DNA of 64,000 bases from Anaerostipes rhamnosivorans (GCF_005280655.1 NZ_CP040058.1:839001-903000), one strand, 5' to 3'; shown: positions 15,993 through 24,878, numbered from the stretch's first letter. Made by a program: numbers and translations. The notes: generated from the sequence alone by a model not told the origin.

Positions 15993-16778
15993 ATGAACAT
16001 TGTATCATTTGGTGGAGGAACGAATAGTACTGCAATGATTATTGGTATGTATAGAAGGAAAATTCCTATTGACCTGATCTTGTTTTCAGATACAGGAGGA
16101 GAACATCCACATACATATAAGCATGTAAGTAGATTTAATGAGTGGCTTAAAATCCATGGATTACCGCAAATTACAGTTGTGAGAAATGTAGATAAAGAAG
16201 GGAATGTGTTTACATTAGAAGAAGAGTGCTTAAAATCCCATTCTCTTCCTAGCATAGCATATGGATGGAAGAAATGTAGTTTAAAACACAAGATCGGGCC
16301 TCAGGATAAATATTGCAACCATCACCCTGAATGTAAAGAAATATGGAAGACAGGGAAGAAAATAAATAAGTATATTGGGTATGATGCAGGAGAAGTGAGA
16401 AGAAAGGAACATGCATTTGCTATTGATTTACAAGACAAGAAATATAAGAAAATTTATGCATTGATTGATTGGGATTGGTACAGAGAGGATTGTATTAAGG
16501 CTATACAGGAGGAAGGACTTGAACTTCCAGGAAAGAGCAGCTGTTTCTTTTGCCCATCTATGAAAAAGACCGAAATCAAGGCGCTAAGACGGGACTATCC
16601 GGAATTATTTAATAGGGCAATCACAATAGAGGACAATGCGCAGAACCAGCTTATTAAAGTAAAAGGACTTGGAAGGAGTTTTGCATGGAAAAACTACATG
16701 GAATGGGAAGATAGCCAGATCAGTATGTGCCAATTTTATGAGGAAAACGAAATCCCTTGTAGTTGCTATGATGGTTAA
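15993..16778 (+). CDS. Phage PAPS-reductase / PP-loop ATPase family protein
   Basis: 261 residues. The PP-loop reads VSFGGGTNSTAM near the N-terminus, followed by LILFSDTGGEHPHTY and, near the C-terminus, a Cys pair in SSCFFCPSMKK. This is the adenosine-phosphosulfate-reductase-like N-type ATP pyrophosphatase fold often found in phages and in DndC-like DNA modification. The start at 15993 follows AGGAGGAAGGAC. Whether it acts in sulfur metabolism, tRNA thiolation or base modification cannot be told here. Confidence 0.75.
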   Translation: MNIVSFGGGTNSTAMIIGMYRRKIPIDLILFSDTGGEHPHTYKHVSRFNEWLKIHGLPQITVVRNVDKEGNVFTLEEECLKSHSLPSIAYGWKKCSLKHKIGPQDKYCNHHPECKEIWKTGKKINKYIGYDAGEVRRKEHAFAIDLQDKKYKKIYALIDWDWYREDCIKAIQEEGLELPGKSSCFFCPSMKKTEIKALRRDYPELFNRAITIEDNAQNQLIKVKGLGRSFAWKNYMEWEDSQISMCQFYEENEIPCSCYDG

Positions 16779-16803
16779 ACTGAGATTTAGGAGGTAAATA
16801 GTT

Positions 16804-17823
16804 ATGCAGAAAATAGAAAGAGACGATATCATCATCAGAAAAGGGATCATACATATCCTTGACAGCCATAACGGATATCTTGGCTTGTCTAATGACCTGC
16901 TGGATATGGGGCCGGACTTAATGGAGTTTATTCGGGGGCACATCTTTAAGATCCTTGACAGCGACGACACAAAGAAGTGTCAGTTTGACGGTAGTATTTC
17001 CCCGATCCCGGCGTTGCTGGAAGAAATGCAGGAAAAGGAAGACGATAGCTTTATAGAGGCCAGCCGGGTGCTTGCCGAGAGCCTATTTGACATCATGTGC
17101 GACAGTATCACCATCCCGGCGGCGGATCTAGTCGTGGTCAGTTTCCAGTTGCATAGTGTCGTATACCTGGCAATGCTCAAGATGAACTATAAGGAGACAT
17201 ACGTACATAAAGAGGCAGAGAATGAAGTCAACGACATCGTGAAACAACGGATCATGCCATTAGGCGGGGCGAAGCTCACAGAAGCCGTCATCGTAGATCT
17301 TCTGGAATATAACGTACAGCTGGTAGAAAAGAAATATGAGATGCTCGCAGGGGATAAGATCAATTACATATCAGAGCGGTTCCTCAAGTGCCATGCAGAT
17401 ATGGCGCCCAAGAAAAAGTTCCAGATCCTGAACAAAGTCATTACAGACATCAACAACCGTTATGAAAATGAGCCTTTAAAGAACCGCCTGGATGCAAAAA
17501 GCAAGCTGAGAGAAGAATTTGCTGAAAAGAATGAGTTCCGTATCAATGAGATCGGTGACCGGATCTTTGGAGGCGATGCAGAAAAGAAGCAGCTATTTGA
17601 TGACCGGATGGAGCGGTATGACATGCAGTATGACAAGTTCACTGTTGGAAAAGAGAATACGGTCAAGGGATTAGAATATATCACCGTGGAGACGGATACC
17701 GGAATCGAGATCAAGATACCAATCGAGGAATATATCACTAAAGAGAATGTAGAGATCGTAGAAGAACCGGGCGGAGGGAGTACGGTTGTTATCAGAAACA
17801 TTGAACAGGCAAAGATTAAATAG
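16804..17823 (+). CDS. Nucleoid-associated protein (NdpA/YejK-like)
   Basis: 339 residues, matching the length and pattern of the 37-kDa nucleoid-associated family: an N-terminal ILDSHNGYLGLSNDLLD, a central region with KLTEAVIVDLLEYNVQLVEKKYE, and a C-terminal beta part. Host members bind the nucleoid; phage copies are known but their role is unclear. GGAGG precedes the ATG. It sits between the PAPS-reductase-like gene and the late regulator. Confidence 0.72.
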   Translation: MQKIERDDIIIRKGIIHILDSHNGYLGLSNDLLDMGPDLMEFIRGHIFKILDSDDTKKCQFDGSISPIPALLEEMQEKEDDSFIEASRVLAESLFDIMCDSITIPAADLVVVSFQLHSVVYLAMLKMNYKETYVHKEAENEVNDIVKQRIMPLGGAKLTEAVIVDLLEYNVQLVEKKYEMLAGDKINYISERFLKCHADMAPKKKFQILNKVITDINNRYENEPLKNRLDAKSKLREEFAEKNEFRINEIGDRIFGGDAEKKQLFDDRMERYDMQYDKFTVGKENTVKGLEYITVETDTGIEIKIPIEEYITKENVEIVEEPGGGSTVVIRNIEQAKIK

Positions 17824-17835
17824 GGAGGGACCGGT

Positions 17836-18252
17836 GTGACAAAGAAGAAACTTAAGCAGCACGGCGCACTCAAAAGGGAAATAGATCTAATCGACAAAAA
17901 ACTGGACCAGCTCTATGACAGACAGAAGAATATACCAACGGTCTTGGGCAAAGTAAAAGGATCAAGCCCTGAGTTTCCATACATAGAGACACGACCAACT
18001 GTATACATGGATGAACCGGGGGAATCAGACCAAATAAAAAAACTAATTCGGATGAAAACATCACGGAAGATCACGGCTATGGGTGCTGTGTTAGAGATAG
18101 AAGAGTTCATTGCGGCTATACCAGACAGTACAGCCCGGCAGATATTTGAGATGACTTTCCTGGAAGAAAAGAAACAGCAGGAAGTTGCGGATCAAGTGGG
18201 GTACAGTCGTAGCCGTATTTCACAGATAATTAGCGAATATTTGAAAGATTAA
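17836..18252 (+). CDS. Sigma-70-like late transcription regulator
   Basis: 138 residues from GTG 17836 behind AGGGAGGG. The C-terminal half has a sigma region 4-type HTH (FEMTFLEEKKQQEVADQVGYSRSRISQIISEY), and the N-terminal half is a coiled-coil-like helix (LKREIDLIDKKLDQLYDRQ). Proteins of this shape (DUF1492/RinA/ArpU-like) activate late genes in Firmicute phages. It is the last gene before the noncoding block at 18253-18657, the expected location of the late control region. Confidence 0.75.
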   Translation: MTKKKLKQHGALKREIDLIDKKLDQLYDRQKNIPTVLGKVKGSSPEFPYIETRPTVYMDEPGESDQIKKLIRMKTSRKITAMGAVLEIEEFIAAIPDSTARQIFEMTFLEEKKQQEVADQVGYSRSRISQIISEYLKD

Positions 18253-18345
18253 CACAATTAACACAATGGGAGTGATATAATTATAATAGAGCAACTAGAA
18301 TAACTATAGCAGTTATTTTTCTTGCACTCCTCTTAAGCTTTTTTA

Positions 18346-18368
18346 CGGGGCGTCACGGCGGCGCCCCT
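18346..18368. other. GC-rich hairpin in the late control region
   Basis: GGGGCG (18347-18352) pairs with CGCCCC (18362-18367) within the 405-base gene-free block 18253-18657. It is not followed by a T run. It could be a protein or RNA structure site. The rest of the block holds the terminator and promoter listed separately. Confidence 0.45.
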
Positions 18369-18418
18369 GATAAACCAAAACGCAAGGCATATTGAAACCT
18401 CTATAATTATTTTGTTTT

Positions 18419-18448
18419 CCCCGGTATCTTTATGATATCGGGGTTTTT
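18419..18448 (+). terminator. Terminator in the early/late intergenic block
   Basis: CCCCGGTATC pairs with GATATCGGGG (one G-T pair) and is followed by TTTTTAG. It separates the early operon from the toxin-antitoxin-like pair. Confidence 0.8.
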
Positions 18449-18566
18449 AGGTACTATAATTGCCCACAATGCCCGTACAAGTGTTTGTATAATAAAGAAA
18501 AAGGGTGAAATAATAAAAATGTCAAATATTACGTTTGTTTTAAAATACATTCAATATGACAACTTT

Positions 18567-18597
18567 TTGTTGTGATTTGACGATAATCTAGTATAAT
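18567..18597 (+). promoter_or_regulatory. Promoter for the PanA-like gene
   Basis: A perfect TATAAT at 18592-18597 lies downstream of a TTGTTG-like -35 region (18568-18573) with 18-base spacing. The start codon is 60 bases further on behind AAAGGAGG. Confidence 0.55.
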
Positions 18598-18657
18598 AAA
18601 AGTATGAATTGTTATACAACATATTGTGATAGCAGTTTATAAAGGAGGATGGAAGAT

Positions 18658-19098
18658 ATGGCAAGGGTATTGGATGTAGCAAAGTATATCTTGCACAAAA
18701 AAGGGCCTATGACAACGATGAAACTAGAGAAGCTCACATATTATTGCCAGGCATGGTCATTAGCTTGGGATGATGTACCGTTATTTGATGAAGAGTTTGA
18801 AGCATGGGCAAATGGTCCAGTTTGTCCCCAATTATTTGAAAAACATAGAGGAATGTTTGTGGTAGACGAAGACATATTTACGGATAGTGGATCTATACAA
18901 AATGTATTTTCAGAAGATGAACTGGAAACTATGGATAACGTGTTAGAATATTATGGAGATAAAGAACCACAGTGGCTTAGCGAGCTTACGCATAAAGAGG
19001 CTCCTTGGAAGATAGCAAGAGCAGGATGTGCGCCAGGGGCATATTGTAATGAAGTAATTACAAAGGAAAGCATGCAAAGTTACTATGGAGGTCTTTAG
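18658..19098 (+). CDS. Panacea-domain (SocA/DUF4065-like) antitoxin candidate
   Basis: 146 residues. VLDVAKYILHKKGPMTTMKLEKLTYYCQAW, then FEAWANGPVCPQLFEKHRG, is the standard Panacea/SocA pattern; such proteins neutralise many unrelated toxins and were first seen as a proteolytic adaptor. The ATG at 18658 is 10 bases from GGAGG; the earlier ATG at 18649 is too close. It has its own promoter and is coupled to the next gene (3-base gap), as expected for an antitoxin-toxin operon. Confidence 0.8.
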   Translation: MARVLDVAKYILHKKGPMTTMKLEKLTYYCQAWSLAWDDVPLFDEEFEAWANGPVCPQLFEKHRGMFVVDEDIFTDSGSIQNVFSEDELETMDNVLEYYGDKEPQWLSELTHKEAPWKIARAGCAPGAYCNEVITKESMQSYYGGL

Positions 19099-19101
19099 CA
19101 A

Positions 19102-19569
19102 GTGTCAAAGAACAAAAAGAAGAAGGTAAAAGTTTCTGAAAAACCGAAAGGGATTAAAGAAGCAAGAAATACTGAGAATCCTGAAAGTTATTATGATAAA
19201 ACACCTAAATGGGTCTTCAAGGATATGGATGTAGAGCATGAAAGATGGAGTTTGCAGAAATGCGACAACATTTATCCTTACATTATTGAAAAGATGAAAG
19301 ATTATGAAGGGATGACTTGGGGAGAAATCATAAAGGCAACCGGAGGAAGAAGAACAGGAAATAATAATCATTTTGAAAACGTCGACGAATTTATCAAGGA
19401 AGCCCAGGAAAGATGGATAGAGCTAAAACTTGAGGAGTATTCGGAGGCGTTTTCGCTTCGATTGACAGGAACGCATAGGTTGTATGGGATATTGGAGGAT
19501 GGAACTTTTCGTGTAATATGGTATGATGAGGATCACGAAATATACAAATCAGCAAAACGACATACATAA
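19102..19569 (+). CDS. Putative toxin partner of the Panacea protein
   Basis: 155 residues from GTG 19102, with GGAGGT 8 bases upstream inside the previous gene. A lysine-rich N-terminus precedes a domain with WSLQKCDNIYPYIIEKMKDY and a C-terminal HRLYGILEDGTFRVIWYDEDHEIY. The last part recalls RelE/BrnT-like and similar mRNA-interferase endings, but no family is certain. The position right after a Panacea gene supports a toxin role. A terminator follows. Confidence 0.6.
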   Translation: MSKNKKKKVKVSEKPKGIKEARNTENPESYYDKTPKWVFKDMDVEHERWSLQKCDNIYPYIIEKMKDYEGMTWGEIIKATGGRRTGNNNHFENVDEFIKEAQERWIELKLEEYSEAFSLRLTGTHRLYGILEDGTFRVIWYDEDHEIYKSAKRHT

Positions 19570-19575
19570 TTTACG

Positions 19576-19602
19576 AAGCACCCATTTGTAGGTGCTTTTT
19601 TT
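19576..19602 (+). terminator. Terminator after the toxin-antitoxin-like pair
   Basis: AGCACC and GGTGCT form a stem with a seven-base loop followed by TTTTTTT, making the pair a self-contained transcription unit. Confidence 0.85.
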
Positions 19603-19615
19603 GATACAAAATTTA

Positions 19616-19688
19616 GGACATCTAGCTCATATGGTAGAGCAACGGCCTTTTAAGCCGCAGGTACAGGGTTCGATTCCCTGGGTGTCCA
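19616..19688 (+). tRNA. Phage-encoded tRNA-Lys (TTT)
   Basis: A 73-nt cloverleaf: acceptor GGACATC/GGTGTCC (one T-G pair), D arm GCTCATATGGTAGAGC, anticodon arm ACGGC-CTTTTAA-GCCGC (anticodon TTT), T arm CAGGG-TTCGATT-CCCTG. It differs from the host tRNA-Lys at 7830 throughout the stems. It lies just upstream of the packaging genes. Confidence 0.9.
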
Positions 19689-19856
19689 TTCTTGCAACTG
19701 CAAACCGCAATGGGTCTTCTGCATTCTATCCTATACAAAAACACATATTCTAAGAATGCAGGCGTGGAGCGACCACGATAAAAACAACCGTCAGAGCGGA
19801 GAACAGAGACGTAAAACAAACTTGCTGTGTCCGGCATGGCACACAAAAGACATTGC

Positions 19857-19919
19857 TACGGGCTTAGCCCGTATGGAGAGCCTGGAGGCGTGGTGGAGGT
19901 TCGATCCCTTCATTCTCCG
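19857..19919 (+). other. tRNA-like 3' half upstream of terS
   Basis: A hairpin TACGGGC-TTA-GCCCGTA (19857-19873) is followed by a T-arm-like GGAGG-TTCGATC-CCTTC and ATTCTCC-G resembling an acceptor 3' strand. A 5' partner (GGAGAA) occurs only at 19798, far too distant for a normal tRNA, so this is a relic or mimic. Confidence 0.35.
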
Positions 19920-19949
19920 TTATTTACAGATAGATAGGAAGGTGGTGTT

Positions 19950-20465
19950 GTGGCGAATGAAGAAAACTTAAAAGGGAAGGGCTTTGACAGTCGAAGCACG
20001 AGCGAACTACGAGAAATAGCCAAGAAAGGTGGAAGGGCATCAGGAGAGGCCAGGAGAAAAAAAGCAGATCTTAGAAGGACATTAAATGCCTTGTTAACTG
20101 CCAAAGTAGATAATCCGGAACTTGCGCCAATATTAGATGGACTAGGACTGGAAAATACTCTTGAATCCGCCGTAACAGCCGCACTAATCAAAAATGCGAT
20201 GACTGGAAACGTAAAAGCCTTTGAAGCGATCAGGGACACAATCGGGCAAACAACAAAGTCTGATCTGGATATAGAAGAACAACAGATTAAGATAGATAGA
20301 GATAAAAGAGCCAGGGACCAAGAGGCTGGAAATACAGACAATACAGAAGGCATCCAATCCTTCTTGAAAGCCATGAGGCCGACACAAGAAGAAATGGATA
20401 CTTTATTTAACGAAGAGGATGGTGTTGACGATGCCAAAGAAACAGAAGAAAGCAGCGGAATTTAG
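19950..20465 (+). CDS. terS: Terminase small subunit
   Basis: 171 residues from GTG 19950. The N-terminal region (ELREIAKKGGRASGEARRKKADLRRTLNALL) holds a basic DNA-binding helix typical of KGG-containing phage small terminases. The central helices and acidic C-terminus fit oligomer formation and binding of the large subunit. It overlaps terL by 35 bases, and the gene order (terS, terL, portal) confirms the role. It recognises the phage packaging site. Confidence 0.75.
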   Translation: MANEENLKGKGFDSRSTSELREIAKKGGRASGEARRKKADLRRTLNALLTAKVDNPELAPILDGLGLENTLESAVTAALIKNAMTGNVKAFEAIRDTIGQTTKSDLDIEEQQIKIDRDKRARDQEAGNTDNTEGIQSFLKAMRPTQEEMDTLFNEEDGVDDAKETEESSGI

Positions 20466-21756
20466 ATTCAAACCATTCTCAAGTCAACAGAAAAGACTTA
20501 TAAACTGGTGGCGTCCAGTGACAAGGACATCAGAAAACGATTTTGTCATAGCGGATGGATCTATCAGGTCGGGGAAAACGATTGCATGTATCTGCGGGTT
20601 TTTGATCTGGTCCCAGGAGATGTTTTCCGGGGAGAGTTTTATTCTGGCAGGAAAGACCATGGGAGCATTGAAAAAGAATGTTGTAAAACCAATGCAACAG
20701 ATCTTAGAAGCATGGGGGTGGCCATATGAATACATCCGGTCTGGATCGGATGCGCATATAGAGATTGGCGATAATACTTACTACCTGTACGGGGCGAATA
20801 CAGAGGCCAGCCAGGATGCCTTGCAGGGCCTGACTGCTGCCGGAGCATATGCAGATGAAGCAGCTTTATTTCCGAAGTCATTTATTGATCAGATGATAGG
20901 CCGGTGCTCTATTGATGGATCAAAGGTATGGATGAACTGCAATCCGGAGGGGCCGCATCATTATATCAATGAAGAGTTCATAAAAGCAGCCGCAGAGAAA
21001 GACAGCAAGAAAAAGGTATATCATCTGCATTTCACGATGGAGGATAACCTTACATTATCGCAAAGTAAAAAGGATTTTTATAAAAATGCGTGGCCTCTTG
21101 GCAGTGTTTTTTACAAGCGGTTTATCCTTGGAAAATGGGTGGCGGCGGATGGCCTTATCTATCAGCAATTTGCAGATCATGTAGATGAATACCTGATTAC
21201 GGAAGAATGGCTCAGGGATAATCAAATTATACATGCAATCATTGGAGTTGATTTCGGAGGTACGAAGTCAGCTCATTCTTTTACCTTGACAGGATTTACA
21301 AAGGGATACAGACAGATGGTTGTGCTTGATGAGTATTACTGCAAGAAGAGGATAAATCCAAAACAGTTAGAAAATGATTTTATAGACTTTGTAAAGAGGG
21401 CACAGAGCAGATACAAAGTCCACGAAGCATATTGTGACAGCGCAGAACAGACGCTGATCAGTGGTCTAGAAGCAGCGATAATCAGGGAACGGGTGGCAAT
21501 AGATATTAAGAATGCGATCAAAGGGCCAATCAATGACCGGATTGCCTTTTACAATTCCATGATTGCGCAGGGCAGATGGAAGATTATGAAACACTGCACG
21601 CATATTAAAGAAGCGTTTGAGGAGGCTGTTTATGATGACAGCAAGCCTAATCAGGATGTACGTCTTGATGATGGTCAAATGAACGTAGACAGCCTTGATA
21701 GTACGGAGTACAGCACAGAAACTATTATGAGCGACATTATGTATATAGTAGCATAA
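20431..21756 (+). CDS. terL: Terminase large subunit (PBSX/Terminase_3 type)
   Basis: 441 residues. Walker A ADGSIRSGKT lies at about 41-50, the Walker B-like region includes AAGAYADEAALFP, and the RNase H-like nuclease domain starts with IIGVDFGGTKSAHSFTLTGF at about 270. It powers DNA translocation into the prohead and cuts concatemers. The ATG at 20431 is preferred to 20419 because it is closer to the expected N-terminus and to GAGGATGG. Confidence 0.93.
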   Translation: MPKKQKKAAEFRFKPFSSQQKRLINWWRPVTRTSENDFVIADGSIRSGKTIACICGFLIWSQEMFSGESFILAGKTMGALKKNVVKPMQQILEAWGWPYEYIRSGSDAHIEIGDNTYYLYGANTEASQDALQGLTAAGAYADEAALFPKSFIDQMIGRCSIDGSKVWMNCNPEGPHHYINEEFIKAAAEKDSKKKVYHLHFTMEDNLTLSQSKKDFYKNAWPLGSVFYKRFILGKWVAADGLIYQQFADHVDEYLITEEWLRDNQIIHAIIGVDFGGTKSAHSFTLTGFTKGYRQMVVLDEYYCKKRINPKQLENDFIDFVKRAQSRYKVHEAYCDSAEQTLISGLEAAIIRERVAIDIKNAIKGPINDRIAFYNSMIAQGRWKIMKHCTHIKEAFEEAVYDDSKPNQDVRLDDGQMNVDSLDSTEYSTETIMSDIMYIVA

Positions 21757-21770
21757 AGGCAGGTGATGAA

Positions 21771-23108
21771 ATGAGAGATATTGTAAGTGAGTTCTTAAAA
21801 ACAAGTGGATATGTGCTACAAGCAGATAAGACGCTAGGACATCTATCAGAGTGGGAAGACTGGTACCAGGGATACGTTAAGAAATTTCATCGGTATAATG
21901 TTTATAATGGAGTGAAAACAGTTGGTAAGGATCGCATGTCAATGCAGATGGCAAAGAGGATCTGCGAGGACTGGGCTAATCTATTGTTGAATGAAAAGGT
22001 CACGATCACCACAGAAAGTGAATTTTCCGTATCCCTTAACCAGATATTTGAAAATAACAACTTCCTGGTTAAAGGGAACCAATTGATTGAGATGATGTTT
22101 GCTTTTGGCACTGCGGCCTTTGTGGAATATCTTGATCAGGATGAACAAGTAGTTATTGATTACATCAGAGCGGAAATGATACGACCAATCGCACATGACA
22201 ATGGAATTATCACAGAATGCGCCTTTGCAAGCCCTGTTGTCGTATCCGGGGAGAAAGCATTTTATATCCAGATACATAAGAAGGATGGGACACAATATGT
22301 AATTGAGAACCACTATATTTGTTCTGAATCCGGAAAGGAATTAGACCTTCCGGATGACATAGAGGAAACTGTATTAACAGGTTATGATAAGCCATTGTTC
22401 CAGATTATCACGCCAAACATAATTAATAATATTGACTTTGACAGCCCAATGGGTGTGAGCTGCTTTGCAAACGGCATTGATCAGCTAAAAGCAGTTGATC
22501 TGGTATATGATTCTTACTGTAATGAGTTTCGACTTGGGAAGAAAAGGATTATTGTTCCTACGACTTTCGCAAAGATCCAGATGCAAGAAGACGGGACGGT
22601 GAATCCCATTTTTGATCCGAACGATACAGAGTTTTATTCTTATCAGACGAATGACACAGATCCAAAATCAATAAAGGAAATCAACATGTCATTGAGGGCT
22701 GCAGAGCATGAACAAGCCTTACAGCGAATGCTTGACCTTCTGAGCATGAAATGTGGGCTTGGAAACGATAGATACCGTTTTGAAAACGGAACGGCGAAGA
22801 CAGCAACCGAAGTTATTTCAGAGAAGTCAGAGCTGTATCAAAATCTGATGAAACATGAAATAGTCATAAAGGATGCATTAATCCGCATGGTAAACGCTAT
22901 CGCTTTTCTGTCCGGTGCTGGAGATCAGGACGTTTCTATTGAATTTGATGACAGCATTATAACCGATAAAGAATCACAGAGACAGCAAGACCGTCAAGAC
23001 CTAGCTGCAGGCATTATGGCTCCAGAAGAGTATCGGGCTAAATGGTATGGGGAATCAAGAGAAGAGGCTTTGAAGAATCTTCCGCAACAAGCTCAGATCA
23101 TTGAATAG
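21771..23108 (+). CDS. Portal protein (SPP1 Gp6-like)
   Basis: 445 residues, the usual length for SPP1 gp6-type portals. It forms the dodecameric channel at the head vertex. Typical segments are YQGYVKKFHRYNVYNGVK near the N-terminus, MSMQMAKRICEDWANLLLNE, and a long C-terminal helical part with GLGNDRYRFENGTAKTATEV. It lies between terL and the minor head protein with short gaps and GTGATGAA-type ribosome binding. Confidence 0.9.
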   Translation: MRDIVSEFLKTSGYVLQADKTLGHLSEWEDWYQGYVKKFHRYNVYNGVKTVGKDRMSMQMAKRICEDWANLLLNEKVTITTESEFSVSLNQIFENNNFLVKGNQLIEMMFAFGTAAFVEYLDQDEQVVIDYIRAEMIRPIAHDNGIITECAFASPVVVSGEKAFYIQIHKKDGTQYVIENHYICSESGKELDLPDDIEETVLTGYDKPLFQIITPNIINNIDFDSPMGVSCFANGIDQLKAVDLVYDSYCNEFRLGKKRIIVPTTFAKIQMQEDGTVNPIFDPNDTEFYSYQTNDTDPKSIKEINMSLRAAEHEQALQRMLDLLSMKCGLGNDRYRFENGTAKTATEVISEKSELYQNLMKHEIVIKDALIRMVNAIAFLSGAGDQDVSIEFDDSIITDKESQRQQDRQDLAAGIMAPEEYRAKWYGESREEALKNLPQQAQIIE

Positions 23109-23121
23109 GTGGTGATAGCTT

Positions 23122-24651
23122 ATGAATCGAGAGTATTCAGAGCGATTGTCACATGGGGCAGAAAAAAGGTTTCTTGATCTGGAAGAACGAATATTAAGGG
23201 ATATTGTACGCCGGATAAAGAAAACTGGAGAAATCACCAGTACTGCCGACTGGCAACTTACGAAGTACCATTTACTTGGAAACTCTACAGAGCAGATAGA
23301 AAAGGAAATAAAAAAGTGCCTTGATGACAGCTATGCAATGACTTTTGAGGCATATGATAATGTAATAAACAGTCAATATGTGAGGTATAAATCCCTATAT
23401 GAGCAGGTCAATCAGGAATTTATACCATTTGACAAAAATTTAGAGTTGCAACAGTTAGTAGAAGGATTCCAGCGGCAAAGCAATACAGACTTATTCAACA
23501 TTACAAAATCGTTAGGTTTCATGATGCCGGATGCCTGGACAGGGAAACTGCATTTTACATCTGTTGCACAGACCTATAACAATATTCTCGATGCAGCCAT
23601 GATGGATATTGCGTCAGGGGTATTCGATTATGAATCCACAATCAGAAAAACCGTAACACAGTTAACGAATAGTGGTCTGAGAACCGTTCATTATGCACAG
23701 ACTGGATGGTCCAACCGGGTAGATGTAGCAGCTAGAAGAGCTATCATGACCGGAATCTCACAACTATCTGGGAAAATGGCAGATATGAATGCCGAGAAGC
23801 TTGGAACGGATCACTTTGAAGTAGATTGGCACGGAGGGGCAAGGCCAGAACATAGAATCTGGCAAGGCAAGGTGTGGACAAAAGAACAGCTTGTGACTGT
23901 CTGCGGGCTATATACTGTGACTGGATTGCTTGGTGCAAACTGCTATCATATGTATTATCCATTTGTTCCCGGTATTTCGGTAAGGAGCTGGACAGATGAA
24001 TGGCTGAACAGCAAAAATAAAGAAGAGGATGTTCCGAAGGAATACGGCGGAAAGCAATATACTACATACCAGGCAACGCAGAAGCAAAGGAAAATGGAAA
24101 CAGCCATGCGTGCTCAGCGTGAAAAAATAACATTGTTGAAAGAAGCGGGTACAGACAAAGAAAAGATACTGGATGACCAGATCAGATACAATAATCAGCT
24201 TTATGAATATACGAAGTTCTCTAATAAAATGGGGCTAAGGCAACAAAGACAGAGAATTTATTCTGATATGAAAGGTCGGGTTCTCCCTCGGGATAATTCC
24301 ATTGTGAAGTACCAAAAAATCAGGTACAATAAAGATGGAATCATCATTACAACAGACGACTGGACAAAGAAAGAACATGTTAAAATCCCTGGAAAGTATA
24401 GGCAGAATGCTGTTATCGAAACCATGGAAGAGAAGTCTGGAGTAAAATACAAGAATCGAACAATCTATGACCGAAAAGGCCATATGGTCAAACAGATTCA
24501 TTCCGGAAATCACGGAAATGAAAAAATTCATAATTATGGCGAAAACGGAGAACATGTCCATATATACAGATGGGAAAAAGGAAGGATTAAGAAGCGATAC
24601 ACCAGAGAGATGAACCAAATTGAAAGGAAGGAGCATGGTGATCTGTCATGA
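23122..24651 (+). CDS. Minor capsid protein 2 with C-terminal extension
   Basis: 509 residues. Residues about 1-300 are the phage minor capsid protein 2 type (DHFEVDWHGGARPEHRIWQG, then GLLGANCYHMYYPF). A helical linker (about 320-390) leads to a separate C-terminal domain (about 400-509) with TIYDRKGHMVKQIHSGNHGN and HNYGENGEHVHIYRW, rich in His and basic residues. Such extensions in temperate phage head proteins (MuF-type polymorphic toxins) can be toxin domains. The next gene overlaps it by 4 bases. Confidence 0.82.
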   Translation: MNREYSERLSHGAEKRFLDLEERILRDIVRRIKKTGEITSTADWQLTKYHLLGNSTEQIEKEIKKCLDDSYAMTFEAYDNVINSQYVRYKSLYEQVNQEFIPFDKNLELQQLVEGFQRQSNTDLFNITKSLGFMMPDAWTGKLHFTSVAQTYNNILDAAMMDIASGVFDYESTIRKTVTQLTNSGLRTVHYAQTGWSNRVDVAARRAIMTGISQLSGKMADMNAEKLGTDHFEVDWHGGARPEHRIWQGKVWTKEQLVTVCGLYTVTGLLGANCYHMYYPFVPGISVRSWTDEWLNSKNKEEDVPKEYGGKQYTTYQATQKQRKMETAMRAQREKITLLKEAGTDKEKILDDQIRYNNQLYEYTKFSNKMGLRQQRQRIYSDMKGRVLPRDNSIVKYQKIRYNKDGIIITTDDWTKKEHVKIPGKYRQNAVIETMEEKSGVKYKNRTIYDRKGHMVKQIHSGNHGNEKIHNYGENGEHVHIYRWEKGRIKKRYTREMNQIERKEHGDLS

Positions 24652-24878
24652 AAAGGTCAGAGTTAAAAAAACAGATACTTGAACTGACGCAGGACATTAC
24701 ATTTGAGTACAACGGGAAATTTGCGTGTATCAATCCATGGTCCGTGGATAAATTTCAAGTAGGATTTGGTAATGTAGCAAAGACATATACAGATATAAAC
24801 GATTTGATGAATGATCCATTCTATGACGGAAATTCATTAACGGAAATTTGTGATACATTACAGATTGAATTAGTTTAA
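24648..24878 (+). CDS. Small partner protein, possible immunity protein
   Basis: 76 acidic residues, starting in an ATGA overlap with the minor capsid gene. It has no recognised enzymatic motif; the middle (FEYNGKFACINPWSVDKFQV) looks beta-rich and the end helical. Its position right after a possible toxin-bearing C-terminus suggests an immunity protein, which is inference. A terminator follows directly, so both are cut off from the scaffold gene. Confidence 0.6.
   Translation: MKRSELKKQILELTQDITFEYNGKFACINPWSVDKFQVGFGNVAKTYTDINDLMNDPFYDGNSLTEICDTLQIELV

Noticed and set aside
19798..19919. Complete second phage tRNA
   Set aside because: The only matching 5' acceptor strand is about 120 bases away and there is no D arm, so it is listed only as tRNA-like.
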